A stretch of 64,000 bases of DNA from Ideonella margarita (GTDB lineage Bacteria > Pseudomonadota > Gammaproteobacteria > Burkholderiales > Burkholderiaceae_C): positions 92,977 to 156,976 of the forward strand of contig NZ_JBBUTI010000011.1 of NCBI RefSeq assembly GCF_038066635.1. Direction: 5' to 3'. The position numbers and the translations under genes are program-made. Each line of letters opens with the position of its first letter. Positions within the stretch are counted from its first letter, which is position 1. The notes beneath the pieces are model-generated. The model was not told where the DNA came from and made no database searches. It was given only the letters and a program-made list of their open reading frames with translations. Below, one piece after another: positions 16,999 to 26,042 of this stretch.

Positions 16999-17786
16999 TT
17001 CAGGCTCGGCAGGCGCTCACGGCCGGCGGCCGCAGCCTCCGACTTCGGATAGAGCTTGATCAGCTCTTCCAACGTGCGGCGAGCGGTCTTGGTGTCTTTC
17101 GTTTCAGCCTGGCTGTTGGCCATGGCCAACAGCGCTTCGGGCGCGCGCAGGTGGTCCGGCGCTGCCGAGACAAAACCGCGGAAAGTGGCGATGGCGTCCT
17201 TGTAGTTGCGCTGGCCATACTGGGCGTTGCCCAGCCAATAACGCGCGGAATCTACGTAGCCGCTGGCCGGATAGCGCTTCAGGAAGGCCTGCAGGGCAGC
17301 CGCAGCCTTGTCGAAATCGGCATTGCGCAGACCGGCCATCGCGTCTTCGTAGGCGCGCTTCTCATCGGCATCTGCCGTGAAGTCACGGCCATCGAGTGAC
17401 ACCGGCTGGGGCTCCAGCTTGCGGATGCGGTCTTCCACGCCCACCACGATGTCCTTCTGCTTGCGCTGCATCTCGGCCACGTCGCGGGCGAGCTGCTCGT
17501 CCTGGCCACGCAAGCGCGCCACCTCGGCCTTGGTCTGCTCCTGCTGGTTGTTCAGGTCCAGCAGGCTGCGCTGCAACTGCTGCAGTTGCTCGGTCAGCTG
17601 CTTGAGCTGCGCGGCCATGGCCACGCGCTGCTCGTCGCCCTGCGTCAGGCGGGTGCGCAAGTCCAGGATGGCCTTGCGCGCCTCGTCGTCGTCAAACAAG
17701 CCGGCCCGCGCCGGGGTCATGGCCACCAGGGCCGCCAAAGCCAGCAAGGCCGGGGCGGCGTGGCGCATCAGGCTGCGTGCCGACAT
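16995..17786 (-). CDS. cpoB: Cell division coordinator CpoB / YbgF (Tol-Pal associated)
   Basis: Periplasmic protein coordinating Tol-Pal constriction with PBP1B-driven septal peptidoglycan synthesis. The 263-aa protein has a signal peptide ending near TPARAGLF, an N-terminal coiled coil rich in Gln/Leu heptads (about 40-115, the trimerisation region) and C-terminal TPR repeats (about 135-255). The product is near the usual 260 aa. It follows pal by 4 nt in the tolB-pal-cpoB order. Confidence 0.93.
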   Translation of the reverse strand: MSARSLMRHAAPALLALAALVAMTPARAGLFDDDEARKAILDLRTRLTQGDEQRVAMAAQLKQLTEQLQQLQRSLLDLNNQQEQTKAEVARLRGQDEQLARDVAEMQRKQKDIVVGVEDRIRKLEPQPVSLDGRDFTADADEKRAYEDAMAGLRNADFDKAAAALQAFLKRYPASGYVDSARYWLGNAQYGQRNYKDAIATFRGFVSAAPDHLRAPEALLAMANSQAETKDTKTARRTLEELIKLYPKSEAAAAGRERLPSLK

Positions 17787-17790
17787 GATC

Positions 17791-18342
17791 TCAACGGTCC
17801 TTCAGTTCAGCACGGCGGTTCTTGGCCCAGGCGGCTTCGTCGGCACCGGTGGCCGCCGGACGCTCTTCGCCGAAGCTCACGGCTTCCACTTGCGAGGCTT
17901 GCACGCCCAGCAACGTCAGCGACTTCTGCACCGCCTCGGCACGCTTCTGGCCCAGGGCCAGGTTGTATTCGCGGCCACCACGGTCGTCGGTGTGGCCTTC
18001 CACGCTCACGCGCTTCTGGCGATTGGCATTGAGTTGCTTGGCATTGGTTTCCACCACGCCGCGGTACTCGTCCTTCACCACGAAGCTGTCGAAGTCGAAG
18101 TAGACGATGCGGTCAGCGCCGCCGTTGGCCGCCGACTTGGCGCCCAGATCAACCGTAGCCACATTGCTCTGGGCATTGCCCGCTGCGTTGGCACCGGCGT
18201 TGGCATTGGCGCCTGCGTTGGCGTCACGGTTTTCAACCGGGGCCGGGCCGTCCAGCTTGACGCTGGAGGCGCAACCGGCAGCCAGCAGGGCCACCAGCAG
18301 TGCGGAAGCCAAACCCAGGCGGGAAGAGGAGGTCTTGATCAT
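17791..18342 (-). CDS. pal: Peptidoglycan-associated lipoprotein Pal
   Basis: Outer-membrane lipoprotein that anchors the envelope to peptidoglycan and partners with TolB. The signal peptide has a clear lipobox (LLAAGC, Cys24), then a low-complexity Asn/Ala/Gly linker, then an OmpA-like domain with YFDFDSFVV and the DAP-binding segment VSVEGHTDDRGGREYN. The ATG at 18342 is preferred because the lipobox then lies at the expected distance; an upstream in-frame ATG at 18399 would place 19 odd residues ahead. Confidence 0.95.
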   Translation of the reverse strand: MIKTSSSRLGLASALLVALLAAGCASSVKLDGPAPVENRDANAGANANAGANAAGNAQSNVATVDLGAKSAANGGADRIVYFDFDSFVVKDEYRGVVETNAKQLNANRQKRVSVEGHTDDRGGREYNLALGQKRAEAVQKSLTLLGVQASQVEAVSFGEERPAATGADEAAWAKNRRAELKDR

Positions 18343-18416
18343 GGTGGAGTCCCTTTTGGAGAGGAAAGAATTGAATCGAAGCGAATCGAATTGGATCAAA
18401 TGGAGTGACCGGCTGA

Positions 18417-19712
18417 TCAGCGCCCGAAGGGGCCCCAGACCGGCTCACGGATGTCTTGCCCGCTGGTCAGCAGGCGGGTTTTGACCTTGCCATCCAGCGT
18501 GGTGGTCATCAGCACTTCGCGGCCCTGTGCACGGGTGGCGTAGATGATGAACCGGCCGTTCGGTGAAAAGCTCGGGCTTTCGTCATCGCTGGTGTCGCTC
18601 ACGGCCTGGCTGTTGCCACTGGCCAGGTCCAGCGTCATCACGCGGAAGGTGCTGCCACCCTGGCGCTGCACGAAGGCCAGGGTGCGGCCGTCCGGGCTGA
18701 TGGCCGGGCTGATGTTGTAGCTGCCGTTGAAGGTGACGCGCTCGGCACCACCGCCGGCCACGGCCTGCTTGTAGATCTGCGGCGAGCCGCCACGGTCAGA
18801 CACGAAGTACACGAATTTGCCGTCCGGGCTGAACACGGGTTCCGTGTCGATGGCCTGGCTCTGGGTGAAGCGTCGCGGCTGGCTGCCATCGCGGTTCAGC
18901 AGGAAGAGTTGCGAGCCGCCTTCCATCGACAGCGTCACGGCCAGCGTGCGGCCATCCGGCGACCAGGCCGGGGCCGAGTTCGAGCCCTTGTAGTTCGCCA
19001 CCTGGCGGCGTGCGCCAGTGGAGGTGTCTTGCACCCAGACCACGGCCTTGCGGGTTTCGAACGACACGTAGGCCAGCTCTTTGCCATCAGGCGACCAGGC
19101 GGGCGAGATGATGGGATCGGGGCTGGTCAGGGCGACTTGGCCGCCTTCGCCATCGGCGTCGGCAATGCGCAGGGTGTATCGGCCACCGCCTTTGGTGACG
19201 TAGGCGATGCGCGTGGCAAACACGCCCTTCTCACCCGTCAGCTTTTCATACAGGGCATCAGCGATGCGGTGGGCCGCCAGGCGCAGGTCAGCCGGCGGCA
19301 CGGCCATGCTCTGACCGCCCTGGTCGGCACCCTTCACCACGTCCCAGAGCTTGTAGCGCACATCAAACCGGCCATCGACCAGCTTGGTGGCAGAGCCGGC
19401 CACCAGCGCATCGGCGCCGCGGCTGCGCAGGTCGGCATACATCGGCAGGCCGGTTTCGTCGATCTGCAGCGGGGTGTCGACGAAGCGGAACAGGCCGCTG
19501 CGCTCCAGGTCGGCCCGGATCACCGGGGAAATCGCCTGGGGCGCCGACGCTTCATCGCGGAAGCGCAGCAAGGCGATCGGCAGCTGCGTGGCGCCGACGC
19601 CGGAGATCTCAACCCTGAATTGCGCCAGGGCTGGCAGAGCGGGGGTGAGTGCGAGGCCGCCGGCAGCGGCCAGCCAATGTCGTCGTTGCCACATGGAGGA
19701 TGATCGAGTCAT
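18417..19712 (-). CDS. tolB: Tol-Pal system protein TolB
   Basis: Periplasmic beta-propeller protein that binds Pal and takes part in envelope integrity and constriction. The 431-aa product has an N-terminal TolB domain (starting FRVEISGVGATQLPIA) followed by WD40-like propeller blades with repeated SPDG motifs (SPDGKELAYVSF, SPDGRTLAVTL, SPDGKFVYFVS, SPDGRTLAFVQ, SPNGRFIIYAT). The export signal contains WQRRHWLAAAGG, which looks twin-arginine-like. Starts at 19712 or 19694 are possible. tolQRA is not adjacent. Confidence 0.94.
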   Translation of the reverse strand: MTRSSSMWQRRHWLAAAGGLALTPALPALAQFRVEISGVGATQLPIALLRFRDEASAPQAISPVIRADLERSGLFRFVDTPLQIDETGLPMYADLRSRGADALVAGSATKLVDGRFDVRYKLWDVVKGADQGGQSMAVPPADLRLAAHRIADALYEKLTGEKGVFATRIAYVTKGGGRYTLRIADADGEGGQVALTSPDPIISPAWSPDGKELAYVSFETRKAVVWVQDTSTGARRQVANYKGSNSAPAWSPDGRTLAVTLSMEGGSQLFLLNRDGSQPRRFTQSQAIDTEPVFSPDGKFVYFVSDRGGSPQIYKQAVAGGGAERVTFNGSYNISPAISPDGRTLAFVQRQGGSTFRVMTLDLASGNSQAVSDTSDDESPSFSPNGRFIIYATRAQGREVLMTTTLDGKVKTRLLTSGQDIREPVWGPFGR

Positions 19713-19849
19713 GTGCGGATGCAGAGTTCCCTGCAGGCGCAGAAAGTGTTGTGTGGTCAAGCCGTGATTGTAGGCAACACGCCTGTGCACTGCGTCTCAG
19801 ACACCGATAATCGCGCCCGGGCCGGATGTCCGGCAGCCCGGGTTTCTTC

Positions 19850-21589
19850 ATGTCCTCTTCCCTGTCCCAGCGCCTGAAGCGCCTCGCCCCTCATTTCAAG
19901 GCCAGCCGTGGTGCCTGGGGGCTGGCGGCATTCGCGTCGATCTTCATCGCAGCCACGGAACCACTGACGGCCTACCTGATGGGGCCGCTGATCGACCAGG
20001 GCTTCCATGGCGGCAAGATCCCGCTGTGGCTGATTCCAGTCGCGGTGGTGGGCCTGTTCGCCGTGCGCGGCATCGCCAGCTTCATCGCCCAGTACGCGCT
20101 GTCGTGGGCCTCGAACCAGGGCGTGGTGTCGCTGCGCACCGCCATGTTCGACCACCTGCTGAAGGCCGCGCCCGAGCTGTTCACCCGCCAGAGCGCCAGC
20201 AGCCTGACCAACACGCTGGTGTATGAGGTGCAGAACGGCTCGCACCAGTTGATGACCGGCGTGAACACGCTGGTGAAGGATTCGCTGACGCTGGTGGGGC
20301 TGTTCGGCTATCTGATGTGGCTGAACTGGCAGCTGACGCTGCTGGTGTCGGTGCTGCTGCCGGCCGTGGGCTGGGTGATGCGCACCGTGGGCAAGCGCCT
20401 GCGCAAGCTCACCGCCGCCAGCCAGACGGCCACCGACGAACTGGCCTATGTGGTGGAAGAAAACGTGCTGGCCTGGCGCATCGTGCGCATGCACGGCGCC
20501 ACGCCGGTTGAAGCGGGCCGCTTCGAGGCCACCAGCCAGACCTTGCGCCGCCTGCTGCTGAAGTCGGTGGCCGCCAGCGCCAGCATCACGCCGCTGACAC
20601 AGATCCTGGCCTCGTGTGCGATGTCGATGGTCATCGTCGTCGCCCTGTGGCAGGCCCAGAGCAATGGCGAGACGGTCGGCAGCTTCGTCTCGTTCATCAC
20701 GGCCATGCTGATGCTGATCACGCCGATCAAGCACCTGTCTGACGTGATGGCGCCCATCACCCGCGGCCTGATGGCGCTGGAGCGCGGCATGGACCTGATC
20801 GATGACACCCCGGCAGAAGCCGGCGGCAACCACGCCCCAGCCCGCGCTGAAGGCCGGCTGCAACTGCGCGACGTGAGCGTGCAGTACCGGGCCGACCAGG
20901 CCCCTGCCATCGACCGCGTCACCCTGGACGTGGCTGCGGGCGAAACCGTGGCGCTGGTCGGCCCGTCGGGCGCGGGCAAATCCACCCTGGTGCACCTGCT
21001 GCCGCGCTTCGTGGAGCCGAGCAGCGGCGAGCTGGCGCTCGACGGCGTGGCCCTGCGCGACTGGGATGTGGGCGCCCTGCGCCGCCAGTTCGCGCTGGTC
21101 AGCCAGGACGTGGTGCTGTTCAACGACACCATCGGCAACAACGTGGCGCTGGGCGACACCAGCCCCGGCCCGGAGCGCACGCAGCGCATCGAAGCCGCCC
21201 TGCGCAGCGCCAACCTCTGGGACTTCGTGCAGGGCCTGCCGCAAGGCCTGGACAGCCCGGTGGGCCACAACGGCAGCCAGCTCTCGGGCGGCCAGCGCCA
21301 GCGCCTGGCGATTGCACGGGCGCTCTACAAGAACGCCGCCCTGCTGATTCTTGATGAAGCCACCTCGGCGCTCGATGCCGAAAGCGAACACCTGGTGCAG
21401 CAGGCCCTCGACCGCCTGATGGCCGGCCGCACCACGCTGGTCATTGCCCACCGCCTGGCCACCATCGAGCGGGCTGACCGCATCGTGGTGATGGACGCCG
21501 GCCGCGTGGTCGAGCAAGGCAGCCATACCCAACTGCTGGCAGCGGGCGGCCTGTACGCCCGTCTGCACGCGATGCAATTCCGGAACTGA
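19850..21589 (+). CDS. msbA: MsbA-type lipid A/phospholipid ABC exporter
   Basis: Homodimeric inner-membrane flippase for lipid A-core. About 579 aa: six transmembrane helices (about 20-310), then one nucleotide-binding domain with Walker A GPSGAGKST, signature LSGGQRQR, Walker B LLILDEATSALD and an H-loop His (IAHRLATI), all intact. The ATG at 19850 is used; an in-frame ATG at 19826 would add 8 residues. It diverges from tolB and is followed 5 nt later by an aldo/keto reductase. Confidence 0.9.
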   Translation: MSSSLSQRLKRLAPHFKASRGAWGLAAFASIFIAATEPLTAYLMGPLIDQGFHGGKIPLWLIPVAVVGLFAVRGIASFIAQYALSWASNQGVVSLRTAMFDHLLKAAPELFTRQSASSLTNTLVYEVQNGSHQLMTGVNTLVKDSLTLVGLFGYLMWLNWQLTLLVSVLLPAVGWVMRTVGKRLRKLTAASQTATDELAYVVEENVLAWRIVRMHGATPVEAGRFEATSQTLRRLLLKSVAASASITPLTQILASCAMSMVIVVALWQAQSNGETVGSFVSFITAMLMLITPIKHLSDVMAPITRGLMALERGMDLIDDTPAEAGGNHAPARAEGRLQLRDVSVQYRADQAPAIDRVTLDVAAGETVALVGPSGAGKSTLVHLLPRFVEPSSGELALDGVALRDWDVGALRRQFALVSQDVVLFNDTIGNNVALGDTSPGPERTQRIEAALRSANLWDFVQGLPQGLDSPVGHNGSQLSGGQRQRLAIARALYKNAALLILDEATSALDAESEHLVQQALDRLMAGRTTLVIAHRLATIERADRIVVMDAGRVVEQGSHTQLLAAGGLYARLHAMQFRN

Positions 21590-21594
21590 AACCC

Positions 21595-22524
21595 ATGCCC
21601 CACACAAACTCCGTTTCCAGCCCAGCGCCCGGCACCGGCACCGGCACCGGCACGCCGCTCACTCTGTCACCGGTGGTGGCCGGCGCCTGGCGCCTGGGCG
21701 ACTGGGGCTTCAGCGTTGAAGAACGCCTGAGCTGGATCAACGGCAACATCGAGCGCGGTCTGACCAGCTTCGACCATGCCGACATCTACGGCGGCTACAC
21801 CGTCGAAGCCCTGTTCGGCGAGGCCCTGGCCCGCGAACCCGGCCTGCGCCAGCAGATGCAGCTCATCAGCAAATGCGGCATCAAGCTGGTGACGCCCAAC
21901 CGCCCGGGCCACAGCCTCAAGAGCTACGACACCTCGGCGGCGCATGTCACCGCCTCGGTGGAAAACTCGCTGAAGGCGCTGCACACCGATCACCTCGATC
22001 TGCTGCTGATCCACCGCCCTGACCTGCTGCTCGATGCGGACGAGCTCGCCCGCACATTCGAGCGCCTGCAGGCCAGCGGCAAGGTGCGGCATGTGGGTGT
22101 GTCGAACTTCACCCCGAGCCAGTTCGCGCTGCTGCACAGCCGCATTCCGCTGTCCACGAACCAGATCGAATGCTCACCGCTGCACCTGGCCGCGCTGGAC
22201 GACGGCACGCTGGATCAGGCCCAGCAGTTGCGCCTGCGGCCGATGATCTGGTCGCCGCTGGCGGGCGGCCGTCTGTTCAATGCTGATACCGAGCAGGCCC
22301 ACCGCGTGCGCTGGGTGATGGGCGAGATCGGTGCCCGGCTGGGCGTGAACACCGCCACGCTGGCACTGGCCTGGCTGATGCGCCACCCGAGCCGGCCGAT
22401 CCCGGTGATCGGCTCCAGCCGGCTGGCTTCCGCCGATGAGGCCATGGCTGCTACGAAGCTGCAGTTGTCTGGCGACGACTGGTACCGCATCTGGCAAGCC
22501 GCGGCCGGCCACGAGGTGGCCTGA
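21595..22524 (+). CDS. aldo/keto reductase (YdhF-like)
   Basis: NADPH-dependent oxidoreductase of the AKR superfamily, 309 aa. Recognisable elements are FDHADIYGGYTVE (catalytic Asp/Tyr), ISKCGIKL (Lys), DLLLIHRPDLLLD (His), GKVRHVGVSNF and the cofactor region WSPLAGGRL / PVIGSSRLASADEA. Physiological substrate unknown. The N terminus carries a Gly-Thr repeat encoded by a GGCACC hexamer repeat. It is translationally close to the exporter upstream, though a functional link is not evident. Confidence 0.88.
   Translation: MPHTNSVSSPAPGTGTGTGTPLTLSPVVAGAWRLGDWGFSVEERLSWINGNIERGLTSFDHADIYGGYTVEALFGEALAREPGLRQQMQLISKCGIKLVTPNRPGHSLKSYDTSAAHVTASVENSLKALHTDHLDLLLIHRPDLLLDADELARTFERLQASGKVRHVGVSNFTPSQFALLHSRIPLSTNQIECSPLHLAALDDGTLDQAQQLRLRPMIWSPLAGGRLFNADTEQAHRVRWVMGEIGARLGVNTATLALAWLMRHPSRPIPVIGSSRLASADEAMAATKLQLSGDDWYRIWQAAAGHEVA
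21631..21653 (+). repeat. GGCACC hexanucleotide repeat in coding sequence
   Basis: Three full GGCACC units plus five bases of a fourth, near codon 13 of the aldo/keto reductase and encoding Gly-Thr pairs. Gain or loss of a unit keeps the frame. Confidence 0.8.
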
Positions 22525-22548
22525 GCGTTCAGCCAGCAGCCAACCCCG

Positions 22549-24021
22549 TCAGAGCAGCACGATGTCGTGTTGCTCGGGATTCATGGTGGGCTCGGCCGAA
22601 AGTGAGATCGGCTTGCCGATGAAGGCCGACAGATCGGCCAGGTGGGCGCTTTCTTCGTCCAGCAGCATCTCGATGACGGAGGGGCTGGCCACCACGCGGA
22701 ACTCCTTCGGATCGAACTGCCGCGCCTCGCGCAGGATCTCGCGCAGGATGTCGTAGCAAACGCTGCGCGCGGTCTTCACCTGCCCCTTGCCTTCGCAGGT
22801 GGGGCAAGGCTGGCACAGCATGTGGGCCAGGCTTTCGCGGGTGCGCTTGCGGGTCATCTCCACCAGGCCGAGCTGGGTGAAGCCGCTCACGGTGGTCTTG
22901 GTGCGGTCTTTGGCGAGTTGCTTGCGGAACTCGCTCAGCACCGACTGCTGGTGGTCTTCACGCACCATGTCGATGAAGTCGACGATGATGATGCCGCCCA
23001 GGTTGCGCAGGCGCAGCTGGCGGGCAATGGCCAGCGCCGCTTCCAGGTTGGTCTTGAAGATGGTGTCGTCGAAATTGCGCGCACCCACATAGCCGCCGGT
23101 GTTCACGTCCACCGTGGTCAGGGCCTCGGTCTGGTCAATGATCAGGTAGCCACCCGACTTCAATTCCACCCGCCGCGCCAGCGCCCGGGCAATCTCTTCC
23201 TCCACGCCGTAGAGGTCGAAGATCGGCCGCTCGCCCCTGTAGTGCACCAGCTTGCTGAGCGAGGCCGGCATGTAGGCGGCGCCAAACTCGTTGAGCTGGT
23301 CGAACTGCAGCTTCGAATCGATGCGGATGCTCTGGGTGTGCTCGGTCGCCAGGTCGCGCAGCACACGCTGGGCCAGGCTCAGGTCTTGGTGCAGCAGGCT
23401 GCCGGCCGGCCGCTGGCTGGCGTTCTGGCGGATCTGTGCCCAGGCCTTGCGCAGGTAGGCGATGTCATCGCCCAGCTCGGTGTCAGACGCTTCCTCGGCA
23501 TTGGTGCGCAGGATGAACCCGCCGCCACCACCCTCTTCCGGCTTGCCCACCAGGGCCTGCATGCGGGCCCGCAGTTGCTCGCGGGTTTCGGGCGAGCCGA
23601 TCTTCTGCGAGATGCCGATGTGGTTGTCCTGCGGCAGGAACACCAGCATGCGACCGGCGATGCTCACCTGAGTCGACAGGCGCGCACCCTTGGTGCCGAT
23701 GGGATCTTTGATGACCTGCACGAGCAGGGTCTGGCCCTCGAACACCTGCTTCTCGATGGGCGTGGGCGGCGAGGTGTCGCTGCGGCCGTTGTAGCCGCTG
23801 GTGTGCAGGTCGGCCACATGCAGAAAGGCAGCACGCTCCAGACCGATGTCGATGAAGGCGCTTTGCATGCCGGGCAGCACACGGGCGACCTTGCCGAGGT
23901 AGACGTTGCCGACCAGGCCACGTTCCAGGGTGCGTTCAAGATGCAACTCCTGGACGGCGCCGTTCTCGATGATGGCGACGCGGGTCTCCTGAGGAGCCCA
24001 GTTGATCAGGATGTCATGCAT
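22549..24021 (-). CDS. rng: Ribonuclease G
   Basis: Endoribonuclease of the RNase E/G family, acting on the 5' end of 16S rRNA and some mRNAs. The 490-aa length equals RNase G, without the long RNase E scaffold tail. The N terminus is MHDILINWAPQETRVAI. An S1-like segment (LVGNVYLGKVARVLPGMQSA), the metal-site region DFIDMV and the zinc-link motif LCQPCPTCEGKG are present. The ATG at 24021 gives the canonical N terminus; the open frame extends upstream but is not homologous. Last gene of a nine-gene leftward run. Confidence 0.95.
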   Translation of the reverse strand: MHDILINWAPQETRVAIIENGAVQELHLERTLERGLVGNVYLGKVARVLPGMQSAFIDIGLERAAFLHVADLHTSGYNGRSDTSPPTPIEKQVFEGQTLLVQVIKDPIGTKGARLSTQVSIAGRMLVFLPQDNHIGISQKIGSPETREQLRARMQALVGKPEEGGGGGFILRTNAEEASDTELGDDIAYLRKAWAQIRQNASQRPAGSLLHQDLSLAQRVLRDLATEHTQSIRIDSKLQFDQLNEFGAAYMPASLSKLVHYRGERPIFDLYGVEEEIARALARRVELKSGGYLIIDQTEALTTVDVNTGGYVGARNFDDTIFKTNLEAALAIARQLRLRNLGGIIIVDFIDMVREDHQQSVLSEFRKQLAKDRTKTTVSGFTQLGLVEMTRKRTRESLAHMLCQPCPTCEGKGQVKTARSVCYDILREILREARQFDPKEFRVVASPSVIEMLLDEESAHLADLSAFIGKPISLSAEPTMNPEQHDIVLL

Positions 24022-24067
24022 GAACGGCGGCGATTGTCGTTGTCGACCCCGCTCAGGCTCGGCGCCC

Positions 24068-24697
24068 TCAGCGCATCTCGATGCGTACGCGGGCGTCTTG
24101 CAGCAGTTGCCGGGTCTCGTGAAGGGGCAAGCCCATGATACCGGAGTAACTCCCGGCGATCGCCGGTATCCAGCCCGCCAGCGCACTCTGCACGGCATAG
24201 GCGCCGGCCTTGCCAAAAGGCTGGCCGCTGGCCACGTAATCGGCGATCAATGCATCGGGCAGTTCGGCGAAAGTGACCCGCGACACGCTCACCAGCACGG
24301 CGCTGCGCCGGCCGTCCCACAGGGCCACCGCCGTCATCACGCGGTGGCTGCAGCCTGACAAGGCGCGCAGCGTGGCCGTGGCTTCAGCCGCATCGGCCGG
24401 CTTGCCCAGTATGCGGCGCCCGAGGGCCACGGTGGTGTCCGAGCACAGCACCGGCGCCGGAGCCAGGCCACGCTGTTTCAGCCGGGCACGCGCGGCGCCC
24501 AGCTTGTTCAGGGTGACGCGCTCCACATAGGCCAGTGGCAGCTCGCCCGGCCGGGTGGTTTCAAGCGCTTCGGCGTCTTCGTCCTCGCCCGGCAGCAGCA
24601 GCTCATGGCGAACGCCGAGCTGGTCGAGCAATTGCCGGCGGCGCGGGCTCTGCGAGGCCAGGTAGACGAACTCGTGCTTCGGGGCAGTGGTGGCCAT
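24068..24697 (-). CDS. maf: Maf-family nucleoside triphosphate pyrophosphatase
   Basis: House-cleaning pyrophosphatase hydrolysing non-canonical or excess nucleotides (dTTP/UTP or 7-methyl-GTP type). The signature LASQSPRRRQLLDQLG is at the N terminus, and the catalytic Asp region is VLCSDTTVALG. Length 209 aa is normal. It lies 9 nt after rlmH and 46 nt before rng, in the widespread order rsfS-rlmH-maf-rng. Confidence 0.93.
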   Translation of the reverse strand: MATTAPKHEFVYLASQSPRRRQLLDQLGVRHELLLPGEDEDAEALETTRPGELPLAYVERVTLNKLGAARARLKQRGLAPAPVLCSDTTVALGRRILGKPADAAEATATLRALSGCSHRVMTAVALWDGRRSAVLVSVSRVTFAELPDALIADYVASGQPFGKAGAYAVQSALAGWIPAIAGSYSGIMGLPLHETRQLLQDARVRIEMR

Positions 24698-24706
24698 GCG
24701 CAGGGT

Positions 24707-25174
24707 TCACTCGCGGTGATAAGGGTGGCCGTTGCGCAGCGACCAGGCGCGGTACAGCGCTTCGGCCAGCAGCACGCGCACGAAGGCGTGCGGCAGCGTG
24801 AGGTCAGACAGCCGCAGGCTCTCGTCGGCCGTAGCCTTGAGTTGCGGGTCCAGGCCGTCCGGGCCGCCAATGAAGAAGACCACGTCGCGGCCATCACTGA
24901 GCCAGAACTCGAAGCGCTTGGCCAGATCGGCCGTGGTCATGCGGGTGGCACGCTCGTCGAGCAGCACCCGGCGCGCACCCTTCGGAATGGCGGCCTCCAG
25001 GCGCTGCGCCTCGGCCGCCATCAGCTGCTCAGCTGTCCTGGAGCCACGCGGCTCGGCCTTGACTGCCTTGAGCTCCAGCCGCATGTCGGGCGGGAAGCGC
25101 TTGGCAAAGTCCTCATAGGCAGCGTCGGCCCAGGCAGGCTGGCGCTGCCCGACGGCGGCAATCATCAAACGCAC
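24707..25174 (-). CDS. rlmH: 23S rRNA (pseudouridine1915-N3)-methyltransferase RlmH
   Basis: SPOUT-class methyltransferase modifying pseudouridine 1915 in helix 69 of the assembled 70S ribosome. 155 aa, exactly the family length. The SAM-binding knot includes VVFFIGGPDGLD and the C terminus LYRAWSLRNGHPYHRE is intact. Follows rsfS, another late ribosome-acting factor, on the same transcript. Confidence 0.95.
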   Translation of the reverse strand: MRLMIAAVGQRQPAWADAAYEDFAKRFPPDMRLELKAVKAEPRGSRTAEQLMAAEAQRLEAAIPKGARRVLLDERATRMTTADLAKRFEFWLSDGRDVVFFIGGPDGLDPQLKATADESLRLSDLTLPHAFVRVLLAEALYRAWSLRNGHPYHRE

Positions 25175-25220
25175 GGCAACTCCCTGGCGTCAGGCACCGC
25201 CCGAAGGCGGGCTTGCTCGA

Positions 25221-26042
25221 TCAGCGAGCCGACTTGCGGGCCGGCGACTTGGCTGCCGACGACTTCTTCGTCACGGGCTTCACGACGATGGTCTTCATCG
25301 GTGCAGCCTTCTTCGCCGGGGCCTTCTTGGCCGCGGTGGTGGTGCCTGCCGTGGTCTTCACGGCCGCCTTCTTCGCCGGTGCCTTCTTGGCAGGCGTCTT
25401 GGAGGCCGCAGCCTTGGCTGCGGTGGTCGTGCCGACCGTCACCTTGCGCGGTGCCGACGACTTCTTCACGGCCACACGGGGTGCAGCTTCTTCCACGGCC
25501 ACCTTGGCGGCGCGAGCCGGCTTGGCGGCAGCGCCCAGGGCAGCCTTGCCAGCAGCCGACGAGGCGGTGGCGGTCTTGCGCGGGGCAGCCTTCTTGGCGG
25601 CGGTCTTGGCAGCAGTCTTTGCGGGGGCCTTGGCAGCCGACTTCTTGGCCGGTGCCTCGTCTTCTTCCACCGAAGCCTTGACCAGGCTGGTCTTGGCTTC
25701 GCCCAGCTTCATCTTGACCGGCTTGCCGCCCCAGATTTCTTCCAGGCGGTAGTAGTCGCGGATGGCGGGCTGCATGATGTGGCAAACCGCCGCACCGCAG
25801 TCCACGATGATCCATTCACCGTTGTCTTCGCCTTCGGTGCGCAGCACTTCCATGCCGGCAGCCTTGACGGCCACGCGAACGCTGGAGGAAAGCGCCTTGG
25901 TCTGGCGGTTGCTGGTGCCGGACGCAATGATCACGCGCTCGAACAGCGGCGACAGGTGCTCGGTGTTGAAGACCACGATGTCCTGGGCCTTGACGTCTTC
26001 GAGACCATCGACGATGGTGCGTTGGAGTTTGCGGATGTCCAT
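25221..26042 (-). CDS. rsfS: ribosome silencing factor RsfS with long Lys/Ala/Pro-rich C-terminal tail
   Basis: RsfS (YbeB) binds uL14 of the large subunit and blocks subunit joining in starvation. The core is residues 1-116 (MDIRKLQRTIVDGLEDVKAQ, GEWIIVDCGAAVCHIMQPAIRDYYRLEEIW split around position 90). The family normally ends near there. This protein continues to 273 aa with a basic, low-complexity tail of AAKKAPAKK-like units resembling eukaryotic histone H1 or bacterial H1-like proteins. The tail probably binds rRNA or DNA (inference). It starts directly after the nadD stop with no gap. Confidence 0.92.
   Translation of the reverse strand: MDIRKLQRTIVDGLEDVKAQDIVVFNTEHLSPLFERVIIASGTSNRQTKALSSSVRVAVKAAGMEVLRTEGEDNGEWIIVDCGAAVCHIMQPAIRDYYRLEEIWGGKPVKMKLGEAKTSLVKASVEEDEAPAKKSAAKAPAKTAAKTAAKKAAPRKTATASSAAGKAALGAAAKPARAAKVAVEEAAPRVAVKKSSAPRKVTVGTTTAAKAAASKTPAKKAPAKKAAVKTTAGTTTAAKKAPAKKAAPMKTIVVKPVTKKSSAAKSPARKSAR

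Noticed and set aside
19757..21607. Long antisense open frame of about 616 codons opposite msbA
   Set aside because: High-GC coding DNA leaves antisense frames open. The product is His/Gln/Arg-rich without domains, and the sense frame is a complete ABC exporter.
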